Shown here one piece after another: positions 20,615-27,999 of a stretch of 27,999 nt of DNA. The stretch is from a virus: IMG/VR virus record IMGVR_UViG_3300009132_000023, positions 1 through 27,999 of that record; one strand, given 5' to 3'. The notes beneath the pieces are model-generated. The model ran no database searches, was not told the origin of the DNA, and saw only the letters and a program-made list of their open reading frames with translations. The position numbers were made by a program, and so were the translations under genes. The first letter of the stretch is position 1; each line of letters begins with the position of its first letter.

Positions 20615-23600
20615 GTGGCTAATCCTGATCTCGTACAAAGTTTATACAGGCGCACAGCAACTCGTCGGCCTGTAGACCCTAGTTCGATACTCCAACGTCC
20701 TGACGATACTGCAGTTACCCCCGGCAGTCTTGGGGAAACTTTCGGGCGAGGCTTTGATGCTGGTATTGAAAGTATTCGTACCGATACGGATTATTTCAAA
20801 GGTTTGTTCAATACCGTAACGGGTGATGACGAAGCTGCTCAAGTTAACATACAAAATGCACGAGCACGCGAAGCACGAATCGCGGAATCCTTATCGGGAT
20901 TAGAGGACTTCGGAGAGTTTGTTGAAAACCCCTCTTTGGAGGGTCTACTGTCTCAGTCAGCGAAGATGGGTGGACAGTTAGCACCTTATCTACTTACCAC
21001 GATTGCGTCGGGCGGCAGTGGAGCAGCTGCCTCTTTAATTGGTAAAGGTGCGCTTTCGGCAGGTAGCCGTGTTCTTGCGAAACGTGTCATCCAAGATTCT
21101 ATTGAGCGCACAATTAAGGATGAAGCAACTCCTAGTGAGCGTGACCTTGCTGAGTTAGCTTACCGCGCAGCTCGTCAAAACGTGCTTGCTAAAAGTGCTG
21201 ATCGTTTAACGGCAAAGGGAGGTGCAATAACAGGTCAGCTTGCTGAAGAATTTACTTTACAGGCTGGCGCAAACTTTGGTGAAAACTTAACGGTTGATGG
21301 GCTAAGTGATCAAGAAGCTGCCTATCGAGCGTTAGCTATTGCAGCACCGCAAGCGGTCGTTGGTGTGGCAGGTGAACGGATTGTTCAGAATGCCATCTTT
21401 AAGAACCTTGCTAACATTGCTAAAGAGCGCGGTACTGATGGTTCAATGTTGGCCCAGCTTGGCAAAGAAGTAGCTCAAGCAACAGGTCGCGGAGCCGTTG
21501 GTGAGACAGCTGCTGAAGTTACCCAGGAAGGTTTGCAAGTTGCAGCTCGTCTGCAAGCTGATCCTACTTTTACGCGAGAAGATGCCTTACTTCGGTTAGG
21601 AGAGGCAGCATTTGGTGGGGCATTAGGCGGCGGTGCTGTAGCGGGTGGTGGTCGAGCAACAACAGGTGCTCTAACGTCAACTGGCAACATCATGCGTAAA
21701 GCAGGCGAGTTCATTGAACAGGCTCGTATGCAGCAAGTTAATGCTCGATACAATGAAGAGCAGTACGGTCTTTCTCCAGATGGAAATACCACGCAAGAGC
21801 CGCAGTCTCATATCAACGCACAGATTAGATCTCTTTTAGATGAGGCAACTGAAAGAGATAGCGTTTGGATAGCTGGAGATACGCCTGCCTATAACGCTTC
21901 AACTGATGTGACTAAGCCCGTCGAACAAGTTGATATCGAAGGACAAACGTTTCATATGAAGTTCGTGCCGGGTCGAGGCACGATAATTTCTAGAGACCCC
22001 GACCTGGTTCGAGCAGTTGTCGAAGCTGAAGCAAGCGATGAGTCGCTGAAGACAGCTCTTAAATATAGTAATACAAAGCCCATTGATGCTGACGTTGTTA
22101 TTGAAGCGAGAGATAAGGAAGGCAACGTTGTTTGGTCTGAGGCAACTAACGAAGCTGGCGTTAACGATGCTTATGCCGCTGCCGTAACTCAAGTACCCGA
22201 AGGTGGTCAAATTACGCGGCAGTCTATTGAAGGTGCGCTTGAAGAACGAGCCAAACTTGTAAGAAATGAACAAGGCCCACAAGTCAGGAATATAGACTTC
22301 ACTGACGAGCAGCGTGCAGAGATGGATGCTTGGTATGACGCGAATCCTGAGTTTAGAGAAGACACTGAACTAGAAGCTGTAGACCCCGTTGAAGATGATA
22401 GTGACCCCAGCCCAATTGATATGGGCGAAGCTCAAATGGTGGTTCCTGATCCGGTTAACTTGGGCACAAAGGAAACTTATACACCAAGAAAAGAAGGCAA
22501 GATTTACGAGAAGACGCAAGAGCTTCGGGACAAGTTCGCTCGATTGTTCAACCCGCAATTGCAATCAGACGGCACGCGATTAGGACCAGCATTTCTTGGT
22601 AAAGATGAATACACAGATATCGACTTTAACGATCCAGATTTTGAAGCAATCCCAGATACGCTACTGAATCAAGCGATCAAAGCGAAAGAAGCAGATCCTG
22701 AAGCTGATATCTATATAGAAAAAACCGAAGATGGTTATAAGCTTTTAAGACAGCCCAGAGAAGGCGAGCAAACATTCGGGTTTGATACACGCCAAGGTGA
22801 AACGGAAGAAGAAGCTTCCCCGCGTAATCTTAGAGAAGCCGTTTTACGAGCAATTAAGGTTGCTGCTAGTAGTGAGTGGGCAAGTAAATATCAAACTAAA
22901 AGTAAAAAGAACAAAGGTTGGGTAGCGAAGAAGGACTCTCAGAAAGTAAAAGTTGACGGGCGTGATGTAAACCTTATCGATCTTGTTAAAGAAGGTCAGC
23001 GCATCTCTGCGACAGAAGAACGCACGACTTTTACTCAGGGCGGTGAGTCTTATTCACAACGACAGGGCTTCATTAGGATTATGGGCCAACTTCTTGCTGA
23101 TGGGCATACCGTTACGATTGGTGGTCAAAATATTACGCAAGGCTTGATTACCCAAGTTGAGTACATTACGGATGCATTAGCGGCTGAAGAAGCAGCGTTA
23201 GCCGATGCCTTACTTGAAGCTGGTATGGACGTTGACGATGTAAGTGCTTCACGGATAGATGAGCTACTGCAGAGTCTTGAGGAGGCTCAAGCTGATAAGT
23301 TGGTTTCTAACATCCCTGGACAAGATGCTTTAGCTCAGTTAGTCCAAGAACGCCGCCGTTATAATCGAGAATATGCCGCAGCAATGAGAGGTGGTGAAGC
23401 TTCTCCAGACATACCACGTAGTCCAATACTTCAACTTCTAGATATTCCTGCTGGTTTTAAAGACGGCAAAGTACTTTCGCTTGGAAAAATCTTATTAGCA
23501 CGATCAGACGAAGCGAAGCCTGCCGACAGAACTTATGAAGTTCTTAACGAACGGAACAGCGTAGTGTTCAGTGGAGATAGGCAGCAGGTCATTGAATTTC

Positions 23601-26600
23601 TTGATAACACAGAAGATTCAGATCAACTCAGAGTTACTCGCCCAGAACGCACGCGCATAGACGGAACGTTAGTTGCGCGAGAAGAAGTAAACATTCAAGA
23701 AGAACCTTCGCAGGGCGACGAAGGTGAGATGGGCTATGTCCCTGATATGAACGAGTTTGATCCAGAATCTGGCTATGCGTATTCCGCCAACTGGGCACAA
23801 CCGGGCAATGATGCCCCCAAGAAAAAGATTTTTGGTTTAAAAAATTCGACTGTTGCTTCAAAAATTCTGAATTCAGCCCGTCGAGTTTTGAAGCTCGATA
23901 AAGCAGTTTCTGTCTTCAATATCGATACGATACTGTCTGATGATACTGTAACTCAAGGTGAGTACAGACAGCTATTTAAAGATCCTAGAGTCGCTGATTA
24001 CATCCGACAAATCGCGCAAGAGTTACGTGATGAACCTGATAGCAAAGGGCGCTATGTTGGGTTTGCAGATGCCCACATCATCCTTGTTAACCCTGCCGCA
24101 GAAGTAAATGCACTAGAGACTGGCTTAATTGTTGGTCACGAGTTGGGCCATGCTTTGTTTCGAGAGCAACTATCTAGCACTTTGCAAAACCCTGTGCTTT
24201 ATAACCGCCTGTTCAGAGATTTTGAAGCCGCTCGTGATGCGAAAGGTGCTCCTGCCGCGTACCAAGGAAACCGAGGCTTTGAAGAATGGTATGCAGACCA
24301 AACAGCATACTGGGCACAGAAGCTGTACTTAAAAGAAGAAGAAAAAGAAGCTAGTACTGTAACAACACGCGATGTTGTTGTGGATTACTTCACATTCAAA
24401 GATTGGCACTTCGAGCAAGGTAAGAAAACCTATCGGGTAAAAGAAGTCAAAGGGGCTGTTGCAGCGCATTTTAAGAAGCTCGTAAAAGAACTTAAAGAAT
24501 GGCACACCCAACTGTCTAAAGACCTACGGACCCGTATCAGTAGAGAAGCCTATACAGAGGGTTTTGATAGCTACATGGATGAAGTTGTAACGCGAGGCAG
24601 GCGGTCTAGTGCTGATCCAAATGTTACAGGCGCACAAGCCGCAACTTGGCAACAGAAGACCATGTTGCGAAAGATGGCAGAAGTCCAAGAGAAAGAAGCG
24701 CCTGGGTTTGCAAATAAGATTAAAGAACAAGTTGCCAAAATTATCCGAAGCGATGGTTTCACCCCGATTTATAACTTTATGTTTACAGCGGATTCGCGTT
24801 TGCGAAAAATTGCTGGCGACAAATTGGCTGATTTGTTCTATTCCCGCGCCCAAGATTCTAAGGGTAAGGGCCGCACTCGACTTGGTTTCCTAAAGTCAGC
24901 TGCTCTAGAAGGTAATGCTTGGTATAGCAAACTGGAAGATATGATTGAGGGTGACCTCAACTCGCCAGAAGTCAGACAGGCGATGGATGAAGCGTTTTCC
25001 GGTGCAAAGACTGCAGATCTCACGTCAGAAAATGCCGTGGCGATCCGTAACTGGTTTGATCGAATCTATGACGAATATATAGAACCGTCTAATACGGATA
25101 TAGGACGCCGAGATAACTATGCTCCTGTCGTTCTTAAATTGTCTGAAATTGAGAAGAACCCAGAAGCTTTAGTTAAATTACTTTTGGCAGCGGAACCAGA
25201 AGCTGATAAAGCTAAGATCCGACAAGCGGTAGATAAGTTAGTTTCGTATCAACATGTGGTAATGGAAAACTTGCCTATTGATATCAAGGAAACTGATCCC
25301 GCTGCAAGTGCAGAGAATGCAATCCGATTAACACAATTAATAGATAGAACTGAACTACAAAAAGCAGGCTTTTTAGAAGATTCAGATGTGGCGCTGCTTC
25401 GTTACACGAACCACATCGTAAAGCGCGTTGAATGGAATAAACATACTAAAGACGATCAGGGAAATAGCATATATGAAGAGGAGCTGGCTAAGTTACCCCT
25501 GAGAGAGCGTGAGGAAGTTAAGAAAATAGTTCATAAATATCTGGGCTATAACACTTCCCCGCTATCCCCTATGTGGCGAGCGATAAACAGTTGGGGATCG
25601 GTACTACAGGTTTTTGCGATATTGCCTCTTGCGACATTAGGCTCACTGCCAGAGTTAGCTGGACCAGTTATTGCCAGTAAAGAATTCAGTTCTCTGTCGG
25701 TTGGTATGAAAGAAATCTTCAACACCATTAAGAACCGCGAGGAAGCACGTCAACTCGCGAGGGATATCGGTGTTGTGACCAGCCAGTCTGTTGCAAACGC
25801 GATGATGTCTCAGTCGGAACTAGAATGGATGGATCAGTCAGCTAGAAAGCTGACGGACGGTTTCTTCAGAGTTACGTTGCTCGACACTTATACCAAGTTT
25901 ACTCGTGAATTCGCTGTAAACATGGGCGTCCGTTTCATTATGAAACATAGCGATTCGGAGTCTGCTGTTGCAGATTCACCGCGTTATTTACAAGAACTAG
26001 GCGTAACAGCAGAAGAAGTGAGAGCGTGGTCCGATAGTAATCAGGACTTCACGACACCAGAAGGCCGCAAGGTTAGGCAAGCTCTGCAGCGATTCGTAGA
26101 AACGTCTACTTTACGCCCCAACGCGGCAGAGAGACCGTTGTGGGCTTCAGATCCACACTGGGCTCTGGCATGGCAGTTAAAAGGTTTCTTCTATTCTTAT
26201 GGAAAAGTCTTACTAGCAGGCGCGAAACGGGAAGCATCAGCGCGGTTAGAGGGTGCGAGTCGAGCAGATGTAAACACTTATGCTGCTATGACGGGTGCTG
26301 CAGGTGTGTTCGCGCTGATGGGTATAGCGACGATGCCTTTAGCTATGTTGGGCATGGAATTACGGGAATATGCCAAATATGGCCTAGCTTGGGCAATTCC
26401 AGGCATTGATCACGAAGCGAAGAATTACTTCCGCACAGATGATCTCACATGGCCTCAATACCTTAGTGCTGCATTTGATCGATCCTTTGCCGCAGGGCCA
26501 GTCACCATTGCTTCTCAGGCTATGCAAGCAGCTGATTGGGGTCGCGGAGTGACGGGAGCAGCGGCTGTCGTAGCAGGTCCAACTGCTGAGACGTTAACTC

Positions 26601-26665
26601 GTATGTTTACTGATGGCTTTGGTAGCACTTTTGAGAATCGAATGCTCCCTACGGGATTGCTCTGA
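20615..26665 (+). CDS. Giant ejection protein with HExxH metallopeptidase motif, 2016 aa
   Basis: The start is GTG 20615 with AAGG upstream. Residues 100-140 and 320-360 are Gly/Ala-rich hydrophobic helices. Residues 370-1100 are mixed with acidic linkers. HELGH at 1175-1179, within LIVGHELGHALFREQL, is a zinc-metallopeptidase motif; Glu1223 or Glu1224 in GFEEWYADQ is a likely third ligand. Residues 1450-2016 are helical with hydrophobic stretches near 1652-1690 and 1888-1930, resembling the C-terminal domains of large polyvalent phage proteins (LPD38-like). It probably enters the host with the DNA, and the peptidase may process virion or host proteins or cut peptide bridges during entry. Confidence 0.8.
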   Translation: MANPDLVQSLYRRTATRRPVDPSSILQRPDDTAVTPGSLGETFGRGFDAGIESIRTDTDYFKGLFNTVTGDDEAAQVNIQNARAREARIAESLSGLEDFGEFVENPSLEGLLSQSAKMGGQLAPYLLTTIASGGSGAAASLIGKGALSAGSRVLAKRVIQDSIERTIKDEATPSERDLAELAYRAARQNVLAKSADRLTAKGGAITGQLAEEFTLQAGANFGENLTVDGLSDQEAAYRALAIAAPQAVVGVAGERIVQNAIFKNLANIAKERGTDGSMLAQLGKEVAQATGRGAVGETAAEVTQEGLQVAARLQADPTFTREDALLRLGEAAFGGALGGGAVAGGGRATTGALTSTGNIMRKAGEFIEQARMQQVNARYNEEQYGLSPDGNTTQEPQSHINAQIRSLLDEATERDSVWIAGDTPAYNASTDVTKPVEQVDIEGQTFHMKFVPGRGTIISRDPDLVRAVVEAEASDESLKTALKYSNTKPIDADVVIEARDKEGNVVWSEATNEAGVNDAYAAAVTQVPEGGQITRQSIEGALEERAKLVRNEQGPQVRNIDFTDEQRAEMDAWYDANPEFREDTELEAVDPVEDDSDPSPIDMGEAQMVVPDPVNLGTKETYTPRKEGKIYEKTQELRDKFARLFNPQLQSDGTRLGPAFLGKDEYTDIDFNDPDFEAIPDTLLNQAIKAKEADPEADIYIEKTEDGYKLLRQPREGEQTFGFDTRQGETEEEASPRNLREAVLRAIKVAASSEWASKYQTKSKKNKGWVAKKDSQKVKVDGRDVNLIDLVKEGQRISATEERTTFTQGGESYSQRQGFIRIMGQLLADGHTVTIGGQNITQGLITQVEYITDALAAEEAALADALLEAGMDVDDVSASRIDELLQSLEEAQADKLVSNIPGQDALAQLVQERRRYNREYAAAMRGGEASPDIPRSPILQLLDIPAGFKDGKVLSLGKILLARSDEAKPADRTYEVLNERNSVVFSGDRQQVIEFLDNTEDSDQLRVTRPERTRIDGTLVAREEVNIQEEPSQGDEGEMGYVPDMNEFDPESGYAYSANWAQPGNDAPKKKIFGLKNSTVASKILNSARRVLKLDKAVSVFNIDTILSDDTVTQGEYRQLFKDPRVADYIRQIAQELRDEPDSKGRYVGFADAHIILVNPAAEVNALETGLIVGHELGHALFREQLSSTLQNPVLYNRLFRDFEAARDAKGAPAAYQGNRGFEEWYADQTAYWAQKLYLKEEEKEASTVTTRDVVVDYFTFKDWHFEQGKKTYRVKEVKGAVAAHFKKLVKELKEWHTQLSKDLRTRISREAYTEGFDSYMDEVVTRGRRSSADPNVTGAQAATWQQKTMLRKMAEVQEKEAPGFANKIKEQVAKIIRSDGFTPIYNFMFTADSRLRKIAGDKLADLFYSRAQDSKGKGRTRLGFLKSAALEGNAWYSKLEDMIEGDLNSPEVRQAMDEAFSGAKTADLTSENAVAIRNWFDRIYDEYIEPSNTDIGRRDNYAPVVLKLSEIEKNPEALVKLLLAAEPEADKAKIRQAVDKLVSYQHVVMENLPIDIKETDPAASAENAIRLTQLIDRTELQKAGFLEDSDVALLRYTNHIVKRVEWNKHTKDDQGNSIYEEELAKLPLREREEVKKIVHKYLGYNTSPLSPMWRAINSWGSVLQVFAILPLATLGSLPELAGPVIASKEFSSLSVGMKEIFNTIKNREEARQLARDIGVVTSQSVANAMMSQSELEWMDQSARKLTDGFFRVTLLDTYTKFTREFAVNMGVRFIMKHSDSESAVADSPRYLQELGVTAEEVRAWSDSNQDFTTPEGRKVRQALQRFVETSTLRPNAAERPLWASDPHWALAWQLKGFFYSYGKVLLAGAKREASARLEGASRADVNTYAAMTGAAGVFALMGIATMPLAMLGMELREYAKYGLAWAIPGIDHEAKNYFRTDDLTWPQYLSAAFDRSFAAGPVTIASQAMQAADWGRGVTGAAAVVAGPTAETLTRMFTDGFGSTFENRMLPTGLL

Positions 26666-26943
26666 TGGACGAGATCTCTCGCAGACTAGGACGTGTCGAG
26701 GAAAAGATTGACCGCCAGACTGAGATATTGACCTCTTTGGCACGGGTAGAAGAGCAGATTAACGGCCAAAACGCTCGTCTGAAACGGCATGAGTTTAGAC
26801 TCGATGAAAACGAGCGCAAAGTTGAAGAGATGGCTGAAACGCAAGCGACTAATTCTCATGTCATCAAAGTAGGCCAAGGTATTGTTGCTTCAATTTGGGC
26901 AGCTATATTAGCTGCAATATTATATATGCTTGGTAGAGGGTAA
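26665..26943 (+). CDS. Membrane-anchored coiled-coil protein, candidate holin, 92 aa
   Basis: Residues 1-65 are a charged heptad-repeat coiled coil (RRLGRVEEKIDRQTEILTSL, FRLDENERKVEEMAE), followed by one C-terminal transmembrane helix at about 70-89 (GIVASIWAAILAAILYMLG). This is the layout of XhlA-type hemolysin-like and class III-like lysis proteins. Its direct link to the peptidase gene (TAATG at 26941-26945) makes a holin or lysis-timing role likely. It starts within the stop of the giant gene (TGATG). Confidence 0.7.
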   Translation: MDEISRRLGRVEEKIDRQTEILTSLARVEEQINGQNARLKRHEFRLDENERKVEEMAETQATNSHVIKVGQGIVASIWAAILAAILYMLGRG

Positions 26944-27287
26944 TGTTCAAATACTTCAAGATAGATGAATTCAACTGCCAGGAGACTGGCGAAAATGAAA
27001 TGTCAGAGGAATTTATCCGCAGGCTGGATGAACTTAGGGAGACGTGTGGCTTCCCCTTCAGGGTAACCTCTGGGTTTCGGAGCAAAGAACATAGCATAGA
27101 AAAGCGTAAACAGAAGCCTGGACAGCACGCCCTTGGGATTGCCTGCGACGTAGCAGTTAACGGTGGAGTCCAGCGAATGAAAATCGTCGAGCAGGCGTTA
27201 TTACTGGGTTTTACGGGGATCGGGGTCGCAAAAGGCTTTGTTCATGTGGACATACGAGAGAGCACCCCCGTTCTTTGGTGCTATTAA
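26943..27287 (+). CDS. Endolysin-like M15 peptidase, 114 aa
   Basis: A single-domain M15_3-type zinc peptidase: VTSGFRSKEH at 41-50, the zinc ligands His62 and Asp69 in GQHALGIACDVAV, and His102 in FVHVDIR with the conserved Asp104. All metal ligands are present. The family cleaves peptide cross-links of cell wall (D-Ala-D-Ala carboxypeptidase or L,D-endopeptidase activity). It has no signal peptide and no wall-binding domain, so release by the upstream holin-like protein is expected. Its length is typical of minimal phage enzymes of this group. Confidence 0.85.
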   Translation: MFKYFKIDEFNCQETGENEMSEEFIRRLDELRETCGFPFRVTSGFRSKEHSIEKRKQKPGQHALGIACDVAVNGGVQRMKIVEQALLLGFTGIGVAKGFVHVDIRESTPVLWCY

Positions 27288-27315
27288 TTTGGTAGATTAA
27301 TAATACCCTGGATAA

Positions 27316-27321
27316 TATAAT
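27316..27321 (+). promoter_or_regulatory. Candidate -10 before the appendage genes
   Basis: A perfect TATAAT lies in the 57-bp gap between the endolysin and the next gene. The -35 at 17 bases (TAGATT) matches only three of six bases. The predicted start near 27328 gives a short leader with AGG before ATG 27345. AT-rich chance occurrence is possible. Confidence 0.35.
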
Positions 27322-27344
27322 TGAAAAGATTATAGGTAAATGAT

Positions 27345-27719
27345 ATGGCTTACTCCCAAACTCTGAACATGGTAGTTGGAGATACGCTGCCCGAATTAAC
27401 CGTCACGCTGAAAGATAAGAATACAGCTGCATCTGGTCAAAGTTTGGACGCCAATGACTCCGACACCTGGGCCCCGATTAATTTGACGGGATCAACAATT
27501 CGTCTCCGAATACGAGAAGTAGGTGGATCGACGATTACTGATACCAGGACGATGTCGATCACAGATGCGACAGGCGGTCAGGCGGCAACTATCTTTACGA
27601 CCTCCTCGTTCCCTTCTGCCGGAACATACGAGGGTGAGATCGAAATGACCACCTCTAGTGGTGGCATACAGACCATATATGACCTTGTGAAATTTAAAGT
27701 CAGAGAAGACTTCGACTAA
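27345..27719 (+). CDS. BppU N-terminal-like appendage protein, 124 aa
   Basis: The sequence is all beta with the pattern of BppU_N-type domains: VVGDTLPELTVTLKDKN, LTGSTIRLRIREVGGSTI, MSITDATGGQAATIFT, and PSAGTYEGEIEMTTSSGG followed by VKFKVRED. In lactococcal and other phages this domain anchors receptor-binding proteins to the particle; here it is a stand-alone 124-residue form, common beside tail fiber genes. It likely connects a fiber to the tail, by analogy. It follows the lysis genes, and the next gene overlaps its stop by TAATG. Confidence 0.75.
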   Translation: MAYSQTLNMVVGDTLPELTVTLKDKNTAASGQSLDANDSDTWAPINLTGSTIRLRIREVGGSTITDTRTMSITDATGGQAATIFTTSSFPSAGTYEGEIEMTTSSGGIQTIYDLVKFKVREDFD

Positions 27720-27999
27720 TGTCTAACGCTTTCTTTACACGAAAAGAGCTTGAGGCGCTAATCAGTCGCGTAGAAGCGGCGACCTCAATCGACTGGCAAG
27801 ATGCAGCTGCCATTGGTGACAGTGATTTTGTCGAAGCGCTTTATCGGCTAGATCCTGACACGCTGAACCGCTATCTGACGGAAGCGTTAAACATGTCAGA
27901 CGCAACGGCGGTTGCCTATGCCAAAGTGCTGTCCGACAGCCTGACTATGTCTGATAGCGCAGCAACGGCAATGCACTTCCGCAGGAATCCGTCTGACTC
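27719..27999 (+). CDS. Partial tail fiber-like protein (N-terminal 93 residues)
   Basis: ATG 27719 overlaps the preceding TAA and the frame stays open to the window end. It begins MSNAFFTRKELEALISRVEA, then SDFVEALYRLDPDTLNRYLT. From residue 59 two spaced copies of an LxMSD unit appear (EALNMSDATAVAYAKVLSDS, then LTMSDSAATAMHF), like the repeated Ser-Asp units of phage fiber or adhesin-like proteins. The C-terminal part is not visible, so the function is by position. Confidence 0.6.
   Translation, partial: MSNAFFTRKELEALISRVEAATSIDWQDAAAIGDSDFVEALYRLDPDTLNRYLTEALNMSDATAVAYAKVLSDSLTMSDSAATAMHFRRNPSD

Noticed and set aside
22389-22583. Plus-strand alternative frame inside the giant gene
   Set aside because: It is a shadow in another frame of a well-supported long gene, with no ribosome site or domain.

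Overview
The window is 28 kb from the genome of a tailed double-stranded DNA phage. The hallmarks are a large terminase, a P22-type portal, a coat protein of the N4-gp56/DUF4043 kind, a run of internal (ejection) virion proteins and a holin/endolysin pair. No tail tube, tape measure, sheath or baseplate wedge gene is present, and very large proteins follow the adaptor genes, so a podovirus-like particle is the best reading. A lipobox lipoprotein and a small M15 peptidase suggest a Gram-negative host; a marine or environmental gammaproteobacterium is a guess. No integrase or repressor is visible, but the replication genes lie outside the window, so lifestyle is undecided.

Layout. (1) Positions 1-5339 are minus-strand: about 19 small, tightly packed genes of mostly unknown function, many overlapping by ATGA or TAATG and most with strong GGAGG-type ribosome sites. 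The set is rich in CxxC zinc-ribbon proteins and tiny membrane proteins, includes one SLOG/DUF2493 protein, and holds a 257-residue gene that has its own candidate promoter/operator and a clear terminator. Several of these genes are below normal gene-caller size. (2) Positions 4452-4860 are gene-free and carry twelve copies of TGTGTGYCA in both orientations around AT-rich DNA, a candidate origin or control region. (3) Positions 5340-5600 are the divergent switch between the leftward small genes and the rightward virion genes. (4) Positions 5601-9691 are the packaging module: HNH nuclease, a small unknown, terminase small subunit, lipoprotein, class 3 lipase, SNase-type nuclease, and a large terminase with an extra N-terminal zinc knuckle. 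(5) Positions 9693-18241 are portal, acidic scaffold-like protein, a 309-bp structured leader, major capsid, basic protein, adaptors and small virion proteins. (6) Positions 18253-26665 are two large ejection proteins, the second 2016 residues long with an HExxH metallopeptidase motif. (7) Positions 26665-27287 are the lysis pair, and 27345-27999 the start of the receptor-binding/appendage genes.

How it works together: leftward genes are probably early host-takeover genes. Rightward genes package DNA, build the head and neck, supply proteins injected with the DNA, and lyse the cell. The major capsid gene is set apart by a long structured leader and a UUCG-loop terminator, as expected for the most abundant product. 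The most unusual parts are the TGTGTGYCA array, the multi-hairpin capsid leader, and the lipase plus lipoprotein inserted between the two terminase genes.
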